From NCBI GenBank assembly GCA_030998015.1, contig JARWMV010000236.1, forward strand, positions 1,364,001 to 1,428,000: a DNA stretch of 64,000 nt, given 5' to 3'. The stretch is from Ceratorhiza oryzae-sativae. Its lineage: Eukaryota; Basidiomycota; Agaricomycetes; Cantharellales; Ceratobasidiaceae. The notes below the pieces were generated by a model that worked only from the letters and a program-made list of their open reading frames with translations, made no database searches and was not told where the DNA came from. How positions within the stretch are numbered: the stretch's first letter is position 1; every line of letters starts with the position of its first letter. Made by a program: the position numbers and the translations under genes. Shown one piece after another: positions 11,337-22,229 of this stretch.

Positions 11337-12177
11337 TTATTGAGTCGGCTGGCTTGCCAATTCAACGCTTCGACGGTTATTGCTCATACCCCTGGACACA
11401 ACGGCCAATGCGCGAGCCTCCCACATGACAGGACCAACTCCGCCACGAGATCCGTCTCCAGCGCCCTCTTGACCGTGTCCAACGTTTGAACCCTCACCCG
11501 ACATTACTGCCGAGGTCATTTCAGAGGCTGTCGTGGGGTGCGAAATATGGTTAACTGCTGCTTGCGTATGGCCGGGGTTGTGAGACATATTCGCGGGTAC
11601 ATCAGCCGATTTTCGAGAAGAGGCAGACGATTCAATCCTTTGCTTTGGCTAGGAAGTCCAAAATTTTCCTGTAAGCACTCGCAAGGTAATTGGGACGGAA
11701 AATCACCTACCCGAGCTCTGCTCTCTCGAATGCGACTGACGAGAATGTATACAAGGATTGCGATGATTACGAGGGCGATGATGCCTGAGGGGCTTCTGTC
11801 AGATTCGCGCCTTTGACATCTTGAGCAGCGGCTTACCACCGATTACGGCCAGTGCAATCTTGGCGCCCTTGCTCAATGGACCTGTGTTGGTTCTATGACC
11901 ATTGTTTCTGGACGAAGTCCATCCAGAACCTTCGGGGACCCTTGAGCTGTGTTTATGGTTCTAGGTGAAGATGCTCACCATTTCTACCGCTAGAGCCTCT
12001 GGAGCCCCCGGATGATCCACCCCACGAACCGCCAGACGAACCGCCAGACGAGCCTCCAGACGAACCCCCGCGAGAACCGCCCGAGCCGCCTCGAGAGCCG
12101 CCAGAGCCGCCTGCTGGTAAGCCAGCAACAAAAGAAAGAACGTGTAGCCCTATGAGCAGGAGAGGGAGGAGCGCCAT
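11337..12177 (-). CDS. Gly/Ser-rich single-pass membrane protein B
   Basis: Tandem paralogue of the gene at 10041-10832. Exons 12177-11979, 11929-11837, 11784-11711 and 11648-11337 give 678 nt, 225 residues. A signal peptide (MALLPLLLIGLHVLSFVAG) is followed by a (G-G-S-x) repeat tract. Then come a transmembrane helix (IALAVIGGIIALVIIAILVY), a basic edge (SRIRESRAR), and a Ser-rich tail ending with NPGHTQAAVN and GAGDGSRGGVGPVMWEARAL. The shared tail suggests a conserved cytoplasmic interaction surface, while the ectodomain repeat is free to vary. I do not recognise a described family. Confidence 0.72.
11998..12118. repeat. In-frame GGS-coding minisatellite
   Basis: Imperfect tandem units of about 9-12 nt (minus-strand GGY-GGM-TCN type) encode the repeated Gly-Gly-Ser/Arg ectodomain of membrane protein B. 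Such repeats commonly change copy number between strains. Confidence 0.75.
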
Positions 12178-12329
12178 GTCAACTGCCAACTTGGCTTTTC
12201 TGCCCTCCTCTATATGGGCTGGCCTCAGGGGGACATGTCAAGAGTTGAATAGACAAGGATATATGCCCTGCCAAGAACCCACAGTGTTTGTTCGGGAGCA
12301 CCGCCACATCAGCCCTCGGCGCCATCGAC
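12178..12329. promoter_or_regulatory. Divergent promoter, membrane protein B / CDK8
   Basis: A 152-bp spacer between two divergent start codons. On the minus side a TATATGGGC/TATAGAGG-like sequence at about 12205-12220 lies close upstream of gene B. A shared promoter is likely; no specific factor site is claimed. Confidence 0.35.
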
Positions 12330-13902
12330 ATGCCACCACAAGCCGACCCCATGCGCGCTTACCGCGCACGCAGAGACGCAGCTCGCATACCCGTCCACGT
12401 AAAATACCACATTCTAGGCTTTATTTCATCAGGAACATACGGTCGCGTATACAAGGCTCAAGCAAAGGACGCCAATGGCAACGTTATCACCGATGGCCCC
12501 TCGGCGGGCGTCTACGCCATCAAGAAATTCAAGCCAGACAAGGAAGGAGAGGTTATAACCTACACGGGAATCAGCCAGAGTGCCTGTCGTGAGATCGCTG
12601 TACGTTCTCTCTCTGCACCCTATATCCCATCTCACCGGTACCTAGCTTAATAGAGAGATGAGGCACGAAAACGTAATTGTTCTTCGAGAGGTCATGCTGG
12701 AAGACAAGTCGATATTTATGGTTTTTGAATACGCCGAGCATGATTTTCTGGTCAGTCTTGCTCAAATTTGTCGCAGAGCCACAATTGATCCAACAACCAG
12801 CAAATTATTCACCACCATTCACAAACACTCCATCAAGCCATTATACTACCCGTCCTCAAGTCGTTCATATTTCAACTTTTAAACGGCCTGTTGTATCTTC
12901 ACAATTCTCACATTCTACATCGCGACCTGAAGCCCGCCAACATCCTCGTAACAGCCGCTAGACCTATGCCTGCCACATCCGTTAACGAGCTATTGCCATA
13001 CACCGAGGGTGGAGTCGTCAAAATAGGCGATCTCGGATTAGCGAGATTAGCTCGCGCACCACTACAGCCTCTATTCTCTGGCGACAAGGTCGTTGTCACA
13101 ATTTGGTACCGTGCTCCAGAGCTCCTGCTTGGTGCGAGGCACTACACCAAGGCCATCGACTGCTGGGCAGTTGGGTGTATTTTCGCCGAGCTACTAGCAC
13201 TTCGTCCAATCTTCAAGGGCGAGGAAGCTAAACTCGACGCAAAAAAGAACGTACCTTTTCAACGCGACCAGCTCACAAAGATATTCGACGTGCTCGGCAC
13301 TCCATCCGGTAAGTACTCATAATCTAGGTTTGTTGCCTCATCATTTACTATATCATAGTAATGGACTGGCCCGGCCTCGAGCAAATGCCCGAATACAAAA
13401 ACTTCTTGATGTGTGAGAAGTAAGTTGTCGTTTGGCTCTGTCGTAATTTGACTGAAAAAGAGCTCTTTTTAGGCAAGAGAACAAATTGAGTCAGTGGTAT
13501 CGGCAACGTCAGAGATCCCTTGACGCTGGATACAATCTCATGACTCAACTATTCGAATACGACCCCGCCCGTCGGTTAGACGCTCGGGGTGCTCTTTCGC
13601 ACCCGTGGTTCCGGGAGGAACCCCTACCCACCGCAAAGTACGTCCCCAATTGGACACTGAACGCAAAACTAACGCCTCGTGCCAATAGCGCGTTTGCTCA
13701 TCTTCCTGATGGTGTGTCTTACCCGCTTCGCCGGGTAACGCAAGATGAAGCACCTTTGACGAACGCACCTCCGGTACTCACCGCGGGCCACGCGGCTGAA
13801 TCGAGGCCAGGAAGCGGCTCATACGCTTTCAACCGAGTGACTGGAACAGCCGGGCCTGTGCCTGGCCATCAACCACCAAGAAAGAAGAGTCGTATGGAGT
13901 GA
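12330..13902 (+). CDS. SSN3: Cyclin-dependent kinase 8 (Mediator kinase)
   Basis: CMGC kinase of the Mediator CDK8 module, which controls transcription with cyclin C. Exons 12330-12599, 12646-12750, 12801-13308, 13359-13419, 13473-13637 and 13689-13902 give 1323 nt, 440 residues. The glycine loop reads [11 protein letters not shown], with VAIK-type YAIKKF, and the CDK8-specific helix is [12 protein letters not shown] (SMSACRE in animals). Further motifs are [24 protein letters not shown] in place of [23 protein letters not shown], and a C-terminal PPRKKSRME close to the animal ending. The intron at 13638-13688 (51 nt) contains no stop and is a multiple of three. Removing it gives [11 protein letters not shown], which fits the family better. 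Confidence 0.92.
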
Positions 13903-14046
13903 TGAACGATTATTTATGCTACTGTTACATGCTTTGTACACTATTTGTCGGCAGATGGTATAGGTTGAGCAAGCAAAAGAAAAGTTAAGGAAAGTGATTC
14001 TGATATGCGACGCAAACTAGACCAACGGGGTGTCCCTCATATTGGT

Positions 14047-16169
14047 TTACCTCCTGGCTGGGGCAGCGGCTTCATCGTGCCCAATCCTCATGGCCATACC
14101 CGTCATCAACGCGTTCCCAACAGAGCCGCCACTAGATACTCCACCAGTTTCGCATGGCACGAATACCGCACGGGACCCGAACGCACGAACGCGCTCCACG
14201 TCCACGCGGCGAACTTCCATCTCGCGAGCAAAGTCGTTTTCAACGTTCGAGTCGGCATTGGCCCGTGCTGAAACGGCATCGGCGTCGGCCTGGGCTTGCA
14301 ACTTAGTTGCGGCGGCTTTGGCTTGAGCCGCAATGGTAAGCGCTTCGGCTTCAGCTTTAGCAGCAGCAATAGTCGAGTACGCGAGCGCATCGGCTTCCGT
14401 CTAAAAACGCGCCATGTTAGAGGATGCGATTGTTCATGTGAACAGGATTACTTGCCTTTCGAGCTTGGGCCTTGACTTGAGCCACCTGGAGTGCACCCTG
14501 CTCCTGCTTGACCTTGTTGGAGTTCTCTCGGTCGACGTTGGCCGCTTCGACCTGTGCCTGTAAAGCACGCGTAGTAAGCTTGTCCATTGTGGCAGCAATG
14601 TCGCCCTTGAACTGGCGGTCAATGACCGCTAGAAGACAATGAGTACAAGTATCCGAACACCCAATTCAGCGAAAACTTACCGAGGTCTTTCAGGACGATA
14701 CCATATTCAAGTGCCGCGACATGCAAATCATCCATAGCACGAGTGCGTAGGGCGTCCAGGAACGGAGAAGAGGGGTCCATCGGATCATCCATGTCCGAAC
14801 CAACTGTGCGCTGCTTGACCATAGAAGAATAGTCCACTAAAGGAATTCAGTATGTTAGCTCAAGGTGTTACAAATCTAGTCATCCTGTACTCACAGTGGG
14901 CAACGATCTGAGTAAGAATCGATTGAGCTTTGTCGCGAAGAGCCTCGTAAGGACTATTGTATCCGTGGGTGGTGAGCTGGAAGTGATGGTTAGCATAGAG
15001 CCACGTTTTATTGTACGAACTCCAACATACCTTGAGCGGCTCCAGGAGCTGCCATTTCATGTAAATTGTGAGGCTGACAGGAACCTGGTCGCGGGTGTAA
15101 ATGTCTACCAAAGCACTTTAGCACGTGTTAGCAAACTACTTGGTCGAAGAAACTCACCTTTGGTCGGCATTTCGATCTGATTCTCTCCACAAGTAAACAA
15201 TCCGCGAAGTTTAACGTTCGGGTTAGTGATACAATGTTGGCCAGCAGGTACCTGCTCCATCTCATCGCCGCGCTGAAGCACCGCCACGTTGTTGGCAGGA
15301 ATATCTAAAAACCCGGCAACGACGTAGTTGGTTGAAGTCTGGCCGACTCGCGAAGGCATCGTAACTTCCTGCATCCACCCAGAGTCGCACCAGTCACTTT
15401 GTCTTTGACATGATTTGCCAAATGGGTTTGATCAACAACAGCAAGGACATCGTAAGTGCCTTGAACGGCGAACGCAGCAAATCCTCCGCCACGGAGGATG
15501 AATACACGGTTTTGAGGGTCGGAGATGACGGCGACTTGATTGAGAGCGACCTGGACAACCGTAAGACCTTGGAAGAATAGAGTAGTGTCGGAAACTCCGC
15601 GAGTTCCGCGCCAGGTACGAGCCCACCAATTACTACATTTCACCTTTTAGCGACGATCTTATTAACAGACCAAATGGACTTACCGGAAGGGAAAGGGAGG
15701 ATATGTTCCCGGACGAGTCAGGAGCTTGGGTAAACCCGCGTGACTAAAGAATTGATTAAGATCGGCTGCATATAGATAAGTGGGTTACGCCTTACTTGAC
15801 CAATCCGACCTCTCCTGGGTTGATCTCTACGCCCATGAAGCCCAACCATTCGGTTGGCCTCTTACGGCTCAGCAAACGAGGACGACCAGACTCTTGCAAC
15901 TGTCGATCCAGCTCTGTCAATGCACCAATTAATCCATCAGAGCCAATTTTGACGCAGAACGGCCGCTTGGTAGCAAAGTAGTCCTCTTGATGCACAAATG
16001 TCGAGCTAGAAGCAGCCGTACCAGTCCGAATGTTTTGTTTGTGAACATTGTGGTCGAGAATATCAGCTCGGCCCTTGCCCTTGGAATAGTTGCCAGTTGA
16101 AGAGAGAGCATCGTTGACAACAGTTGTGTCAACATCAATATCAGCTGATTGTCCCATCATGCTGGTCAT
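14047..16169 (-). CDS. SPFH/band-7 (prohibitin-stomatin) domain protein, with one-base frameshift
   Basis: Membrane-scaffold type protein. Exons: 16169-15796, 15743-15684, 15632-15158, 15104-15031, 14976-14895, 14836-14681, 14628-14456, 14400-14047. The N-terminus is Ser/Asp-rich. The SPFH core includes INPGEVGLV, a GTYPPFPF-type loop, NRVFILRGGG and YTRDQVPVSLTIYMKW. A long Ala/Glu-rich coiled coil follows (QAQVEAANVDRENSNKV, AAAKAEAEALTIAAQAKAAA), as in stomatin/flotillin proteins. The frame breaks once in exon 3 at 15378-15380: one base is missing in a C run (plus strand), between VTGATLG and MQEVTMPSRVGQ. With that base the coding length is 1749 nt (582 residues) and all splice phases agree. 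One intron begins with GC (14455-14450). Confidence 0.82.
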
Positions 16170-17176
16170 GGTGGTAGTCAAATAACAAGACGGCAAAGGG
16201 GGTTGGAGTTATAGTGGAGTCTTGTCGGGTTGGAACAGGGCTGCTTAGCTTTTTATACACGACTCGTCGCCGTGCCCCTACCGGCCGAACACAACAAGGG
16301 TCAACCATATGGATCAAACAAGCTTACGCCCAGAGGGGGGCGACACAGCTTTGACGATCTATACTTGGACTCAACACAGCTCGACCGAACGGCGGGAGAT
16401 ATTGGTTCTGTAATTAGCGTAGGAACCAATTCAATTAGGGTTTGACGTCCGCCCATCGCGGGCGGTGCGAAACAGAGAAAGTCACTCAGTTGACCCATCC
16501 TTCGGCATAAATCGATGAAAGTACATGGTTAGTACCAGGACCCCATTTCGCTTTGGCATCGGCAATCTGCAGGGTATCAGAGTGCTTTGGGAACGGCGAG
16601 GCAACTATACATCTACCCAGCAGTCTATAGCATACACACGTCTTGTGTTCGAGACTTATTGCCGAGGTTGGGTTCGACTAGGCAAGGAACCATCTTGATC
16701 ACTAATATGGCATTCCGAGTCCCGTTGGTTGAACCCGCCCCCCCGCTTTCAGGCCGTCCATGCAACCGATATGATTCTGCGAGTCAAGCAAATTTAGTTA
16801 CACTCGCGCTGAGCCCTCGAACGCATTATGGAAGGTTCGAATAGCCTCGAATCTCGTACGGACCGGACGTTTGACAGGCTCAGGCGGCGACCACAAGACC
16901 ACGGGCCCAGAGGTTTTCCTTTCGCACTCTTGCATATTGTATGCGCTCAAAGTCCTAGCGTCTGCCATCATGGCTGAAAAGACACGTAATTTTTGATCTA
17001 AATTCCGCAAACGAGGCGCACAGCTCAACATGCTGGTGTTAAATGCATTACTCGGTTGTTGAATGTTACATCCTATTTGGTTGTGTGGGTCCAACGTATC
17101 CAAAAGTCAATCGGTTGGTCAATTTGGTCTAGGCCGAGTGAAAAGGCACTCGTCAGGGCAGTGGAATTAAATAATC
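16170..17176. other. Intergenic with a possible orphan exon
   Basis: About 1 kb between the SPFH gene start and the thioesterase end. It contains the SPFH promoter and, on the minus strand, one exon-like frame described separately at 16486-16566. No full gene could be assembled. Confidence 0.4.
16486..16566 (-). pseudogene. Orphan 3' exon of unknown gene
   Basis: After a good acceptor (CCCTGCAG) the frame reads IADAKAKWGPGTNHVLSSIY and ends AEGWVN-stop at 16486. The sequence looks like the C-terminal end of a real protein. I could not find upstream exons in the 600 bp before it, so it may be a leftover after a gene was cut by rearrangement. Confidence 0.3.
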
Positions 17177-18026
17177 TTATAGTTTTCCGATTGCCATCTG
17201 ACGCAAGGGCATCTTAGTATGTATTCCAGTCGCCACTAGAACGTTATTGGTAGAATCCCATATCTGTGAGTGAGTGGTGGTGTGTGAGCTCTAGCGCCAG
17301 TTTTTCCAGAATAGCGATGACTTGCCTCACACCGTAGGCTTCCTGCTCGACCCCCAACAACGATTGTTTCTGAAATAATTCTCAACGTCGACCCTCTGTG
17401 GTTAGGTTTAGTTAGTCTATAGCTCAGTATTGTAGAGCGCAGAGCTGACTTACGCCCGCGCAGGCGAATGATAGACAACGTTTAGGGCCTGGCTAACTGA
17501 AGTTCTTCCCCACCAGTCCCCTGAATCTTTCAGCCCCTTCGGTCGCACTGCTATAGCAATTGAGGTACAGCTGAATTTAAAAAAAAAATCAAGATCAGTA
17601 TGACAACACATTGCGTGGCTATGATTGAGGGCGACTGACAGATCAACTAGGTACCTGGTAGCGGTGCATCATTTGAGCCAAGTAACAATACTTTTTAGAA
17701 GACAAAGCTTACGCAGTGCAACCGCCATGTACCGTTCCGAGGATGTTGAGCATGTCTACGTTTCGACTGTTAGGTAAGGTAATCGCCTGTTGTAGAAAGC
17801 AAGGATGCTCACCTTCTTTTACGACGATTGTGCACACAACCGATGACCGGCTCTTTCCGTTGACTATTTCGCCAAGACTCACTTCCTCAATTTTGAGTCT
17901 TTTTCCCACCGAGTACGCGAAATGGTCCCGCATCTCCGCGTAGAAGTCCAAAACGCCAATGCACATTTGTTTCTGATCGTCTGGTGCATTGCCTTTGATG
18001 TCTTCGATGGAGACTCCACTAGCCAT
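17177..18026 (-). CDS. 4HBT thioesterase (ACOT13-like)
   Basis: Hot-dog fold acyl-CoA thioesterase. Six exons (18026-17813, 17755-17713, 17654-17640, 17570-17454, 17395-17326, 17263-17177) give 546 nt, 181 residues. The family core MLNILGTVHGGCTAYLVDLC spans four exons, with the HGG motif and the following helix. The C-terminal half has SQALNVVYHSPARAGSTLRI and the ending CEIWDSTNNVLVATGIHTKM. The third exon has only 15 nt. The intron after SLRCE begins with GC (17325-17320). Confidence 0.85.
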
Positions 18027-18334
18027 ATGGTCAATCTAGAAGTAGCGTGGGGATAACCTAGCTCAGGCCGTCAGCAGATGGTGGATGGAGTTGTCTATCC
18101 AGTGCAGAAATAGGATCAAGCCAGGCAATGCGGGGACGTGGCGGTGCCGGGAAGGCTAATAGCCGACTCCGGACGACCCTAAACACTTCGGATCATACCA
18201 CTTCGTCATACGGGGCAAGTGGGCCAACGGGTCGGGATTCTGGGTATGGAATAGATACAGAGCAGAGCAGCACAAAATAACTACATAACATTGCGACAAA
18301 CAATACTCGCGCCAGAGATATATTGCAGTTCGGA
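18027..18334. other. Spacer between thioesterase and histone deacetylase
   Basis: 308 bp containing the thioesterase promoter and the 3' end of the deacetylase gene. No other feature is seen. Confidence 0.4.
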
Positions 18335-20348
18335 TCATAGATTTTCGCCTGCATCAGGTTTCCAAGACTCCATGATACCAGTTGTGTATCTCTTTTTGCG
18401 ACCCATCCCCAAGTCTATGAAGGCCGACTCGTGAGCCTGGACTATTTCGCTGTCATCTTCAGCCCATATGCCTGGGCCGCCTCGCCCCAACCTGGATCTT
18501 ATGTCATGGGAATCCCATACGAGCTCGCCCTGGCGTCTGAAGAACACTCGCTTCAAAGGAATTTTGCGATTAGACCCTCCATGGTGGTCGTGACTGGTAT
18601 CCATTCCAACGTCTTCAGCTCCAGATGAATCGGATTGTTCGTCTGCGGATGAAGAAATGGAGGGCGATTGCACGGTATGTGCGTTTCTGACATGGTCTAG
18701 AATGCTTTATAATGAGCATCTGTGATAATTCACGCCAAGGGGCACGTACGAGAGAGTCTTAAATCAATTTCATCCATGTCGCTCGTGTCGTCTCCTTCCT
18801 CATCAGGTAGCAATCCGATGGCTTCACCTACGTCGATCCTTGGAACCTCTTGCATTCCAACACTTGGTGCAAAAGGCAGGTCGCGTAGCCCTGCTAGAAC
18901 TTTGCGTCTAGATGACCTGTATCAGCCAAATGTTGGACTGACGAGTCTACTACTTACTTGACACCTTCGAGGTAAATGTTATCGTTGTCATTCTGCATAT
19001 TGCTGCTCTCTACAGCCAACCTATAGCGAGGACCATACCATTCGAGGTGATCGGTATAAGGCAACATCCGCGAGATCTCGTGCTCAATTCCTAGGGCACA
19101 TGCAGTTTCGAACGTCCAGGCGCGAGCGACGTTTTTGGTTGTGTATCCACCGCCGCCAAGTATGATCATAGGTATATTGAAGGATCGGACGAACTGAACG
19201 CATGCCGCATGCCCTTCCATACTCAGGTTGAACACCCCAAGTTTATCACCAGAGAGAGAATCAGCACCACATTGGAGGACAATTGCACCAGGTCGGAACC
19301 ACTCGATAATATGGGATATAACCTGGTGGCATTCCGAGTCAGAACGGATTGGATCTGAGCCTGGTGGACTCACAGGCTGAAACACTGATTTGTACTGCTC
19401 GTCAGTGATCCCATTCATCAGTGGAATATTGGCACTGTATCCCCTCCCTGTGCCATAACCGCGGTCGTGAACGTCTCCGGTTCCTGGGAAAAAGTTGACC
19501 TGCTTGTGCACCGAGCAAGTAAACACCCGGTCCGTCGTGTAGAAAGCTTCTTCCACGCCGTCTCCATGATGGCAATCGATGTCAATGTACAAGACTCGAG
19601 GGTAATGCCGTAGGAGTTCAAGGATCCCAAGAACAATGTCGTTCACATAGCAAAATCCTGACGCCTCTCGCTTTTTGGCATGGTGGAGTCCGCCTGCCCA
19701 GTTGATTGCAATGTCTGATTCTCCTGCGTTCAATCGCTGGGCTGCACCTGTTGTAAAAAATCGTGTTAACAACGGTTCCTACCAGATCCAAGCACCAGCT
19801 AATCACTTATGGACCCGCCAGCCGAAATTGAGCAAAATTCAAATAATCCATCCCATGCCGGATTATCTTCCCAACCAGAACTAAGATAATACAGAGAGTC
19901 GAGGTTAATGTACAACCCATTCAAAAGATAGCGGCTCACACCGGGTGCCATTGCCTGTCATTTCTTCGACGGTCTCCGGTGTAACCTTGCTCAGAAAATC
20001 GATGTACTCGTCCGTGTGAAACTGTGTCATGCTCAGCGCCGTAGCTCTTCTAGGCCGCTTAACATGCCTAAGCTTAGTTAGGTGCGTTTACGGGGTAAAT
20101 TTTGTAGTCACCTACAAAAACGTCCATTTGCTGAAGCATGTCGTACGCCGCCACCAGATGGTGCGTCATCCTCATTCTGTACGGCTTCATTGGGTGAGCC
20201 CCTCCATAGGAATAGAGTCCAACATCACCTAATATCCCGTGAGCATTTCCACACGACAGTCCTTTTGGGTCAACTCACTATCATAGTAATAGGCAACACG
20301 GCGCTTGGATGAATTACTTGGTGTAACAACTGTAACATCTTCATCCAT
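18335..20348 (-). CDS. Class I histone deacetylase (RPD3 type)
   Basis: Zinc-dependent lysine deacetylase of chromatin. Exons 20348-20279, 20228-20116, 20057-19942, 19880-19807, 19747-19374, 19322-18958, 18916-18750 and 18696-18335 give 1641 nt, 546 residues. Motifs in order: [57 protein letters not shown] (two catalytic His), [36 protein letters not shown] (metal Asp/His), [20 protein letters not shown], and [14 protein letters not shown] with the catalytic Tyr. The match to SSNMQND and [13 protein letters not shown] favours the RPD3/HDAC1 branch. The C-terminal 170 residues are acidic, Ser-rich and unlike the family. A stop-free 51-nt intron lies at 19323-19373. The donor after exon 3 (GTGTGA) is weak. 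Confidence 0.9.
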
Positions 20349-20611
20349 TCTGCGACAGCGGTTTTCAGAAAACGCTAATATTAGACTTGTAGAAGTGGTG
20401 TGGCAACGCCAGGAGGAGAGGAAGAGATTGTGTCGCCGTCGTTGATTTCAGTGAGGCGCTACCAGAACTAGCCGCCTCAATGTCACGTGCAGCGTCGAAG
20501 GGTTGTGGCTTTTCGCGTTCTCATTTCTGGCATATGAACCGGATGATTAAATTCATTATCGCTATACAGAATCGCATAAAAGTTTCTTGCGCAGTCTATG
20601 CCAGCTCCAAC

Positions 20612-21056
20612 TCATTGTCCACCACGCAACGCAAGAACTAGATGTAGCACTGATCCTGGTGTAATGTTCAACTCTGTTGCAGTCTTATCGTCGTTCCTAA
20701 AAGAGATGTTAGATTATGATGGTTTGCAAGGAAAACCCCAACAACATCTGCCTCCCTGCGTAAATCAACCTCTGCTGTGGTGGTGGAACACCCGACTGTT
20801 CCTCAACTTTCTCCTTGATACGAGATATCTGCAAGAGGTAAGTGACGCGCCTGGTATGTTTCGGTTAATGCTAACCTTGTCGTCTGGTTCAATATCAAGC
20901 TCAATCTACATAGGATACGCGTGGCCGTTAGATGTAGCTCAAATATCAGGTTCGAGGTAGCCAACCTCCTTGCCGGTCAAAGTCTGTCTCGATTAATTAA
21001 TATTTAATTACAACAACTCAAGGTCAATTGATACGTGCTTTGACTTTGATCAACAT
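20612..21056 (-). CDS. RUB1: Ubiquitin-like modifier NEDD8/RUB1
   Basis: A 77-residue ubiquitin-like protein split over five tiny exons: 21056-21039 (18 nt), 20983-20966 (18 nt), 20905-20876 (30 nt), 20828-20746 (83 nt), 20696-20612 (85 nt). The first exon encodes MLIKVK and the second TLTGKE. Next are [10 protein letters not shown], the Lys-rich helix [32 protein letters not shown], and the ending [14 protein letters not shown]. The Ala before RGG is the residue that separates NEDD8 from ubiquitin, and a single Gln follows the Gly-Gly. It would conjugate to cullins and activate SCF ligases. The first intron starts with GC (21038). The exons are too short to show up as ordinary open frames. 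Confidence 0.92.
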
Positions 21057-21347
21057 TATTGCTCGGTGTCAGAAGTGATGTGGTGGATGGCGGGATTGTG
21101 ATCGGGAATGAGGTAACAAGCGCCGGCATTATTTGGCTCAGTTTAGAACAAACAAGCAAGCACAAATCAAGTATGATAGTGCTAGATTGAGAGGTCGTAT
21201 CCATTAACCAAGTAATACACGGTGTAACCTGAAGCACTTGGGCAATTTTGGTGATTCATTTTCTGGAGAAATATTTTTTTCCGATAGGCATCGCTAGGGT
21301 ATTGGGGACAACACAAATATACATTGAAACTTGGCTCGGATCGGAAA

Positions 21348-22229
21348 TCAGCCACCAACAATATGCGCACTAGGCAGGAGCCATCTCAACGTTACGCTGG
21401 TCCTCAGTGCTCGAGGGATCTCTAACATATTTGCCTCGCTGTGAAGGATGCTCCCCGATTGGTTTAGGCTACAGGATCGTGTTCCTTCATCTTTCGTGCT
21501 AACGTCGACTAAATCCGACATGCGAGCGGCAATTCCGTGCGTCCACTCCCACCGTGCTTCCCCTTCTAGTACGACTATCGATCGAGGAGGAAGCCAAACT
21601 GTAAATACTTCCTTTCGCCCTTCATGTGCGAAGTCCATTGCAATCCCGCTTCCAAGCGAGATAACAATAATCCCGTCCGCAAACCTGTTGGGGAGATCGA
21701 TATGCGCTTTGATGCCTTCCCCGGGGTTATATCGATTGAGAATCGCCTGTCTAGCCTGTCCGGCCTTGGCTGGATGGGTGAACAATTTGCCATACACATT
21801 CGGCGGAACGAGTGGAGATGCCAGGGTGTGCTCTAGGTCGGCGATCAGTACCTCAAGGAAGAGAGGGAGCCCCGATGAATCGTTGGATGTCCGAGATGGA
21901 ATACCACTTTTCGACTCCGAACTGCATCGCTCAGCGTGTAAACCGCGAGGTCGGCCAAATAGCATGACCTGATTTACATCGGGCCGCGCAAAATAGCCAT
22001 GCTGCTCGAGACTCTCCAGTAGATAAGATTCCATTTTTTCCGTTATCAGCAGCTGAGAATGAAAGTAGAGCCCTGGGATGGGAGGCGCGTGGCAAATCGC
22101 GATCGAACTTCCGCGAGGCAGGCTAGTGGGGACATTGCTGTTGGTGCGTATGGCATCATGTTGCGATGGATCTTCGTCATCAGAGAGATAGGGGTCGTCA
22201 AACAGAGAGTTGTAGCTCTCGTCTGACAT
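21348..22229 (-). CDS. AlkB-like 2OG-Fe(II) oxygenase (ALKBH8-like)
   Basis: Intronless, 293 residues. The dioxygenase core is clear: RYNPGEGIKAHIDLP with the metal HxD, ISLGSGIAMDF, then LPPRSIVVLEGEARWEWTHG with the distal metal His. The two-Arg motif RTSVTLRW near the C-terminus binds 2-oxoglutarate. Order and wording are closest to the oxygenase domain of ALKBH8. The RRM and methyltransferase domains of animal ALKBH8 are absent. Substrate (tRNA wobble uridine, or another nucleic acid or protein) cannot be read from sequence. The acidic N-terminus (SLFDDPYLSDDEDPSQ) is typical of fungal members. Confidence 0.87.
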   Translation of the reverse strand: MSDESYNSLFDDPYLSDDEDPSQHDAIRTNSNVPTSLPRGSSIAICHAPPIPGLYFHSQLLITEKMESYLLESLEQHGYFARPDVNQVMLFGRPRGLHAERCSSESKSGIPSRTSNDSSGLPLFLEVLIADLEHTLASPLVPPNVYGKLFTHPAKAGQARQAILNRYNPGEGIKAHIDLPNRFADGIIVISLGSGIAMDFAHEGRKEVFTVWLPPRSIVVLEGEARWEWTHGIAARMSDLVDVSTKDEGTRSCSLNQSGSILHSEANMLEIPRALRTSVTLRWLLPSAHIVGG

